Source: Agromyces ramosus
Lineage (GTDB): Bacteria; Actinomycetota; Actinomycetes; Actinomycetales; Microbacteriaceae
Direction: 5' to 3'
DNA: 64,000 bases
Assembly: GCF_004216665.1 (NCBI RefSeq)
Contig: NZ_SGWY01000002.1
Location: 844,685-908,684 of the forward strand
The notes beneath the pieces are model-generated. The model had not been told where the DNA came from, made no database searches, and worked only from the letters and a program-made list of their open reading frames with translations. Positions 59,432-64,000 of the stretch are shown here, piece after piece. The first letter of the stretch is position 1. Every line of letters begins with the position of its first letter. The translations under genes and the position numbers were made by a program.

Positions 59432-60255
59432 TGCGGTGGGCCATCTGCAATGAGATCCTCGAGGACCGACCGCTCGCCGTCGCCTTCGCTGCGTTCGCGG
59501 ACGCAGGCTACAAGGCGCTCGAGATCGCCCCGTTCACACTCGCGGCCGGCGCGGCGCCGAGCGAACTCGACGCCGAGCGCGTGCGGCGCATCGCCGCCGA
59601 CCAGGGGCTCGCGATCCTGGGCATGCACTGGCTGCTCGCCCGCACCGAAGGCCTCCACGTCGCCGATCCCGCCCGCCGGGAGCAGACCCTCGAGCGACTC
59701 CGCTCGCTCACCCGAGCCTGTGCCGCGATGGGTGGCAGCATCATGGTGTTCGGCTCGCCCGCGCAACGAAGCACCCCTCCCGGCATGGACCCGGCCGAGG
59801 CGCGTTCGCGTGCGTTGGAGGTATTCGGCGCGTGGGCCGAGAGCGCCCACGACGCGGGCGTGACGGTCTGCCTCGAGGCGCTCCCGCGCGACGAGACCGA
59901 CTTCATGACCACGACCCAGGAGGTCATCGACGTCGTTCGAGAGCTGGACTCGCCCGCGGTTCGTCTGGTGCTCGACGTGAAGAGCATGGCCGATGAGAGA
60001 ACCCCGATGCCCGAACTCATCCACCTCGCGGCCCCATACGTCGCACACGTGCAAGCGAACGACGCGAACCGCGGAGGCCCAGGGTTCGGCGATACCGATT
60101 TCGTGCCGATCCTGTCGGCCCTGCACGAAATCGGCTACGACGGGGATGTCTCCGTCGAGGCATTCGACTACCGACCCGACCCGATGACCGTGGTCACCGG
60201 CAGCATCCGAACCCTGCGGCTCGCCGCCCGGGCCGCGGGCATCCCCACCACCTGA
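59431..60255 (+). CDS. TIM-barrel sugar phosphate isomerase/epimerase family protein 2
   Basis: 274 residues with the same fold as the leftward member. Metal-site residues: Glu in CLEALPRDETDFM, Asp in RLVLDVKSMADE, His in YVAHVQANDANRGGPG, Glu in VSVEAFDYRPD. The N-terminal MRWAICNEILEDRP and ALEIAPFTLA are typical of the D-psicose epimerase-like group, though the exact reaction cannot be told. ATG 59431 overlaps DUF6807 by one base. It precedes the second dehydrogenase by 27 bases. Confidence 0.85.
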   Translation: MRWAICNEILEDRPLAVAFAAFADAGYKALEIAPFTLAAGAAPSELDAERVRRIAADQGLAILGMHWLLARTEGLHVADPARREQTLERLRSLTRACAAMGGSIMVFGSPAQRSTPPGMDPAEARSRALEVFGAWAESAHDAGVTVCLEALPRDETDFMTTTQEVIDVVRELDSPAVRLVLDVKSMADERTPMPELIHLAAPYVAHVQANDANRGGPGFGDTDFVPILSALHEIGYDGDVSVEAFDYRPDPMTVVTGSIRTLRLAARAAGIPTT

Positions 60256-60282
60256 CAAACGCCCTCCGAAAGGCACTCTCGC

Positions 60283-61293
60283 ATGCACGTCCGCCAACTC
60301 GTCTCCCGCGCCGTCGGGCAGATCGACCTCGAATCGGTCGAGATCCCCGACGCACCGGCATCCGGCGGCATCATCGCCACGGCCGGCGCCACGCTCATCA
60401 GCCCTGGCACCGAGGTCGCGAACTACCTCGGCAAGACGACACAGCGCACCCCCGAGACGACCGAGCCCTACCTGCCCGGGTACTCGTTCGCGGGCATCGT
60501 CACCGCGGCCCACCCGGATGCACCCTTCCAGGTCGGCGACCGCATCGCCGGCCCGCTGCCCCATGCCTCGGTGGCCGACGAGGCCCGACCCGAGCGACTC
60601 GCGCGGATGACCCGCATCCCCGACGGCGTCAGCGACACCGAGGCCGCATTCACGCAGCTCGCCGCCATCGCGCTCAACGCCGTCCGAGCAGGTGAACTCC
60701 AGCTCGGCCATCGCGTCGTCGTCATCGGGGCAGGACTGGTGGGCCTCCTCGCCGCCCAGCTTGCACGCCTGAATGGCGCCCATCCGGTGGTCACGCTCGA
60801 CCTCTTCCCCGAACGACGGGCGAAGGCCGCAGAACTGGGCTTCGCGAGCTTCGACTCCGACAACGCTCACGATCAGGCGGAGCTGCACGAACTCGCACCT
60901 GACGGCTTCGACGTCGTCATCGAGGCAACGGGCTCGCCCCTCGCATTCGTTCCGGCGCTACGGCTCGCAACGCGAGGCGGGCGCGTCGTGCTGCTTGGCA
61001 GCACCCGCGGAACGATCCCCGACTTCAGCCCGTACGATGACATCCACCTGAAGGGGCTTACCGTGGTCGGCGCACATGTCTCCACCTCCCCGCGCCAGGC
61101 GACGGTCCGAGACAAGTGGACCGAGGCGGAGAATCGCCGCCTGCTGCTGGAACTGATCGCCGACAGCCGACTCGACGTCGATGGGCTCGTCACCGACTTC
61201 GTCGCGCCCACGGAGGCTCCGGCGGCGTTCGACGCCCTCGCCGACGACCCCGCCCGACACCTGGGAATCGCAATCGATTGGAGCCGACCATGA
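60283..61293 (+). CDS. MDR-superfamily dehydrogenase lacking zinc ligands (rightward operon)
   Basis: 336 residues. The GroES-like domain reads TLISPGTEVANYLGKT and PGYSFAGIV, again without the zinc Cys and His of classic dehydrogenases. The Rossmann domain has VVIGAGLVGLLAAQLARLNG. It resembles the leftward paralogue at 52658 and others annotated as zinc-binding alcohol dehydrogenase. ATG 60283 follows GAAAGG. The cupin gene starts in an ATGA overlap. A role in oxidising a sugar hydroxyl or reducing a keto sugar is likely; direction unknown. Confidence 0.83.
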   Translation: MHVRQLVSRAVGQIDLESVEIPDAPASGGIIATAGATLISPGTEVANYLGKTTQRTPETTEPYLPGYSFAGIVTAAHPDAPFQVGDRIAGPLPHASVADEARPERLARMTRIPDGVSDTEAAFTQLAAIALNAVRAGELQLGHRVVVIGAGLVGLLAAQLARLNGAHPVVTLDLFPERRAKAAELGFASFDSDNAHDQAELHELAPDGFDVVIEATGSPLAFVPALRLATRGGRVVLLGSTRGTIPDFSPYDDIHLKGLTVVGAHVSTSPRQATVRDKWTEAENRRLLLELIADSRLDVDGLVTDFVAPTEAPAAFDALADDPARHLGIAIDWSRP

Positions 61294-61994
61294 CGATCCC
61301 GTTCCCGGGGGCGACGAGCGTTTCGATCCTCGACGTCTACTCCTGGGAGGCACCCGACGGGTTGCCGGGTGGAAGTCCGCACCTGCACACGGCATGCACG
61401 GAGGGCTACGTCGTCGTCGGCGGTCGTGGGCGAGTGCAGACGCTGGACGCGAGCGGCTTCCGCGAGACGCCGCTCCACGAGCGGTCGGTGGTGTGGTTCG
61501 GGCCGGGCGTGATTCATCGGCTCATCAACGACGAAGACCTGCGCATCGTCGTGGTGATGCAGAACAATGGACTCCCTGAGGCCGGAGATGCTGTGCTGAC
61601 CTTCACAGCCGAGGTCGTGGGCGACAACGACCGGTATGCCGAGTGGGCCAAACTCACGCCCGGAGACGAGGAGACGTCGGCGCGTCAGCGGCAATCGCGC
61701 GCAGTGGCGGGATTCACCGAGCTCCGAGCGCAACTGGACGCTGAAGGACCGGCAGCACTCCAGCGCTTCTACGACGCAGCCGCTCGCATCGTGGGGCCGA
61801 AGGTGCCTCGGTGGCGTCAGGCATGGCGCGATGGACCGATGCGGGCGGCCACCGCCACGGGTGAGCAGTTGGACGCCCTTGAACGCGGTCTCGCCGATCA
61901 TCTCGCGGCCGGACGGGTGAACGCTCAGGAACCCGCGCCACGATTCGGCATGTGCGGTCGGCTCTCCACGTATTCGTTCGCCCTCGGCTCCTGA
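61290..61994 (+). CDS. Cupin-domain protein
   Basis: 234 residues. The beta-barrel cupin motif carries metal-type ligands His-x-His in GGSPHLHTACTEGYVVV and His in PGVIHRLINDEDLRI. After residue ~110 the protein has an extra helical domain (NDRYAEWAKLTPGDEETSAR, then ALERGLADHLAAGR). Such proteins can be sugar isomerases or ligand binders. ATG 61290 overlaps the dehydrogenase by ATGA. It is the last gene of the rightward operon. Confidence 0.78.
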   Translation: MTIPFPGATSVSILDVYSWEAPDGLPGGSPHLHTACTEGYVVVGGRGRVQTLDASGFRETPLHERSVVWFGPGVIHRLINDEDLRIVVVMQNNGLPEAGDAVLTFTAEVVGDNDRYAEWAKLTPGDEETSARQRQSRAVAGFTELRAQLDAEGPAALQRFYDAAARIVGPKVPRWRQAWRDGPMRAATATGEQLDALERGLADHLAAGRVNAQEPAPRFGMCGRLSTYSFALGS

Positions 61995-62119
61995 CCATGA
62001 CCGAAGTCGGGCTGCTCGACGTCTGACGCGGCCGCGGCACGCTCTCGGGTGGCTGAAGGTCCTCTGCACGTCGATTGACCTTGCCCGTAGGGGGAAGGCC
62101 CGCGTAGAAGTGGAGTGGA
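61995..62119. other. End of sugar operon, convergent gap
   Basis: 125 bases between the cupin and TetR stops. AAGGTC (62056-62061) and GACCTT (62077-62082) can pair over six bases and might be a weak terminator. Confidence 0.35.
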
Positions 62120-62713
62120 TCAGCGAGCCGAGAGGTTTTCCTGCCCGACGCGGCGCTCGAGCTTGTCGAGCACGATGTCGCGTACCTCATGCCATTCGCG
62201 CCGCAGGTCGACGTGCTCGGGGTCACGGAGCCGGCGGAATCGCAGCCCTTCGAACACCGCCCGAAGCAGCATGAAGACGCGGTCGGGGTCTTCGAACTCG
62301 CGCTCCACCAGCGGGCGGAGCGCGGCGAACGAGCGCGCGTCGCGCTCCAGGTAGTAGGCGTGGGCCGGATGCTTCGGATCGATGGCTTCGGCCTCGAGCG
62401 CGTCGTACCGCCGGGTCGTCTCGCCCGCGCGCTCGTAGTAGCGGAGTGCGGTCTCGACGAAGTCGTCGAATCGGGCATCCTCGGGCTGGCTGGCGGCGAT
62501 CGCGGCGAGGTCGACCTCGTCGCGATGCTGGAGCACGGCGTGCAGCAGGCTCTCCATGTCGGGGAAGTAGTGCATCAGCCCGGGGGCGGACATCCCGCAG
62601 CGGCGTGCGACCTCGCGGAGGCTCAGCGAGCGGTAGCCCTCGGCGGCGATGATCGCGTCGGTGGTCTCGACGATCTCCTCCCGACGGACCTCGGGGCTCA
62701 GCCTGCGTGCCAT
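62120..62713 (-). CDS. TetR-family transcriptional regulator
   Basis: 197 residues. The N-terminal helix-turn-helix (~10-55) reads REEIVETTDAIIAAEGYRSL, SLREVARRCGMSAPGLMHYF and the rest is the helical ligand domain. ATG 62713 follows GGAGGTTGG. A 22-bp inverted repeat is 32 bases upstream and suggests autoregulation. It lies just downstream of the GPH transporter gene, which it may also control through further genes outside the window. The target is unknown. Confidence 0.87.
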   Translation of the reverse strand: MARRLSPEVRREEIVETTDAIIAAEGYRSLSLREVARRCGMSAPGLMHYFPDMESLLHAVLQHRDEVDLAAIAASQPEDARFDDFVETALRYYERAGETTRRYDALEAEAIDPKHPAHAYYLERDARSFAALRPLVEREFEDPDRVFMLLRAVFEGLRFRRLRDPEHVDLRREWHEVRDIVLDKLERRVGQENLSAR

Positions 62714-62744
62714 GCGTCCAACCTCCAGAGAACGAACTCTCATC

Positions 62745-62766
62745 GTATCTGACATCCGACAGATAC
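62745..62766. promoter_or_regulatory. TetR-type operator
   Basis: GTATCTG (62745-62751) and CAGATAC (62760-62766) are perfect inverted 7-mers separated by eight bases, 32 bases before the TetR start. Confidence 0.6.
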
Positions 62767-62778
62767 GGGTGATGGCGA

Positions 62779-62809
62779 AGGGGCGGATACCGTGGCGGCA
62801 TCCGCCCCT
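62779..62809 (-). terminator. Terminator of the GPH transporter gene
   Basis: AGGGGCGGAT (62779-62788) and ATCCGCCCCT (62800-62809) pair perfectly with an 11-base loop, 17 bases after the transporter stop on the minus strand. Confidence 0.75.
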
Positions 62810-62825
62810 CTACTCTGGCAGTTCG

Positions 62826-64000
62826 TCAGTCGACGATCTGCTCGTGCTTGCGGTTGTCCTCGACCATGACCTTGAGCTTGGCCTCGGTCAGGTCGTAGAA
62901 CTTCAGCAGGATGAACGCGCCGATCGCGGAGCCCACGACGGCACCCAGATTGAAGGTCGCCCACATCACGTCGAGCGCCTGCGCCGACTGCGTCACTGCC
63001 TCGCCCGCCACCGTCGACTGGTACCCGGCGATGCCGATGATCCAGAGCGCGACGCCGCCGGAGATCGCCATCGAGGCCTTGGCCATCATCGTCTGCATGG
63101 CGAAGGTCGCGGCCTCGACGCGGCGCTTGTTCCTGTAGAAGTCGTACTCGATCGAGTCCGCGAACAGCAGCGAGAACATGAACACCTGCGGGGCCAGCAC
63201 GACGCCCTTCAGCGCCGTCACCGCGATGAGCAGCGCGAACGAGTCGCGGCAGAACAGGAACGCGACCAGCCCGAGCAGCGCGCCGGCGATGTACGAGAAG
63301 GCGAGCAGCCGGATCTTGCCGAATCGGCGGATCAGGCGGGCGCCGAACGGGGCGACGACCACGACGGGGAGGATGCCGAGCATGAGCAGCAGCGAGGCCG
63401 CCTCAGGGCTGCCGTAGAGGTCGGATGCCACGAACGGAGCGAGCGACATTGCGAAGTTCGTGCCGTTGGCGAGCAGGCCCATCACGACCGTGAGCATCAG
63501 GTACTTGTTCGAGATCACGCCACGCCAGATCCCGAGGATCGACGGACGCTCGCGGACCTCTGGGCGGACCCGCTCCTTCGCGGCCCGGATGGGGATCATC
63601 GTGATCAGGCCGACGACGCCGAGCACGAGAATGCTGAACATCCAGTTGTTCGCCGTGGCGGCCAGCAGCTGCGGCAGCGCGACGATGCCGACCAGGATGC
63701 CCAGGATGCCCGCGACGTGGTTGTTGGAGAGCAGCACGTTGCGCTCGGCCGGCAGCGGCGACATGACGGCGCCGAGGGCGTAGCCCGGGCCGTCCGACGC
63801 CGCGTAAACCGTGCCCCAGATCAGGTAGGTGATGAACGCATACCCGATCCGCACGGCGAGATCCTGCTCGAGCAGGACGTCTTGGAATCCGAAGCAGAGC
63901 ACGGTGAACAGCGGCACGGTGATCGCCGCGAGGAAGACCCAGGGCTTGAACTTGCCGCCCTTGAGGTCGATCCGCTCGATGATCGTCGCGAGGATCGGGT
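62826..64000 (-). CDS. GPH/MFS sugar-cation symporter, N-terminus cut by window edge
   Basis: C-terminal ~391 residues visible; the frame stays open to base 64000, so the start is outside. The first visible part reads ILATIIERIDLKGGKFKPWV, the loop between helices 2 and 3 in melibiose-type transporters. About ten further transmembrane segments follow, with ERIDLKGGKFKP- and FGKIRLL-like loops and a short cytosolic tail with KLKVMVEDNRKH. Such proteins import glycosides or sugar acids with a cation. It ends 17 bases before a hairpin. TetR lies downstream; the rest of the unit is outside the window. Confidence 0.82.
   Translation of the reverse strand, partial: PILATIIERIDLKGGKFKPWVFLAAITVPLFTVLCFGFQDVLLEQDLAVRIGYAFITYLIWGTVYAASDGPGYALGAVMSPLPAERNVLLSNNHVAGILGILVGIVALPQLLAATANNWMFSILVLGVVGLITMIPIRAAKERVRPEVRERPSILGIWRGVISNKYLMLTVVMGLLANGTNFAMSLAPFVASDLYGSPEAASLLLMLGILPVVVVAPFGARLIRRFGKIRLLAFSYIAGALLGLVAFLFCRDSFALLIAVTALKGVVLAPQVFMFSLLFADSIEYDFYRNKRRVEAATFAMQTMMAKASMAISGGVALWIIGIAGYQSTVAGEAVTQSAQALDVMWATFNLGAVVGSAIGAFILLKFYDLTEAKLKVMVEDNRKHEQIVD

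Noticed and set aside
1-64000. CRISPR arrays, insertion sequences, integrases and phage genes
   Set aside because: No regularly spaced direct-repeat array, transposase, terminal inverted repeats or phage structural genes were seen.

Overview
The window is 64 kb of high-GC DNA (roughly 70% by eye) with actinobacterial gene content. It shows frequent GTG and TTG starts, dense ATGA/GTGA overlaps, an acpP-fabF-DUF3145 tail and a family A polymerase-like protein next to a zinc-ribbon protein. I infer the order Micrococcales, probably Microbacteriaceae. No rRNA, tRNA, CRISPR array, IS element, integrase or prophage gene was seen.

Layout. 0-8 kb: end of a fatty-acid synthesis cluster (acpP fragment, fabF, strong terminator, DUF3145), a PadR regulator, a polymerase I-like protein, a zinc-ribbon/PD-(D/E)XK-like protein, and an NfeD-like plus flotillin pair. 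8-13.3 kb: two divergent paralogous DUF4062-STAND ATPases. 13.3-16.5 kb: a VanRS-type two-component system divergent from VanY- and VanZ-type genes. 16.5-20.6 kb: exported vanadium haloperoxidase, ArfB, DNA polymerase IV and a membrane protein. 20.7-24.3 kb: an ECF sigma/anti-sigma pair in an operon with a lipoprotein sortase and a DUF4397 surface protein, plus a small secreted protein. The last two share a bipartite promoter. 24.6-30 kb: a potassium-type locus in which a KimA-like permease stands where kdpFAB would be, followed by a 68-residue remnant of KdpC, then KdpD and KdpE. 30-37 kb: epoxide hydrolase, quinone oxidoreductase, a large LuxR regulator and an ABC exporter whose permease is split. 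37.3-45.7 kb: an NAD-dependent epimerase, a hydrolase fragment, a 1713-residue GH78-GH3 fusion, an MFS transporter and a divergent LacI regulator with twin operators. 46.8-47.7 kb: an SRPBCC protein and a decayed thioredoxin-reductase-like gene. 47.7-62 kb: a large sugar locus of two divergent operons. The leftward one has a zinc-less dehydrogenase, TIM-barrel isomerase, GH63-like hydrolase, Gfo/Idh oxidoreductase and debranching-type hydrolase. The rightward one has an ABC importer without ATPase, ROK repressor, DUF6807, TIM-barrel isomerase, dehydrogenase and cupin. 62-64 kb: TetR regulator and a GPH-type sugar transporter running off the window.

How the genes fit. The second half suggests a plant-litter or soil carbohydrate user. 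The rhamnosidase/glucosidase fusion would trim glycosides under LacI control, and the 47.7-62 kb locus would import and oxidise or isomerise an unidentified sugar or glycoside under ROK control. The most unusual items are the KimA-KdpC remnant-KdpDE locus, the GH78-GH3 fusion, the ECF promoter pair and the divergent sugar locus. All functions are read from sequence and family knowledge; no searches were run.
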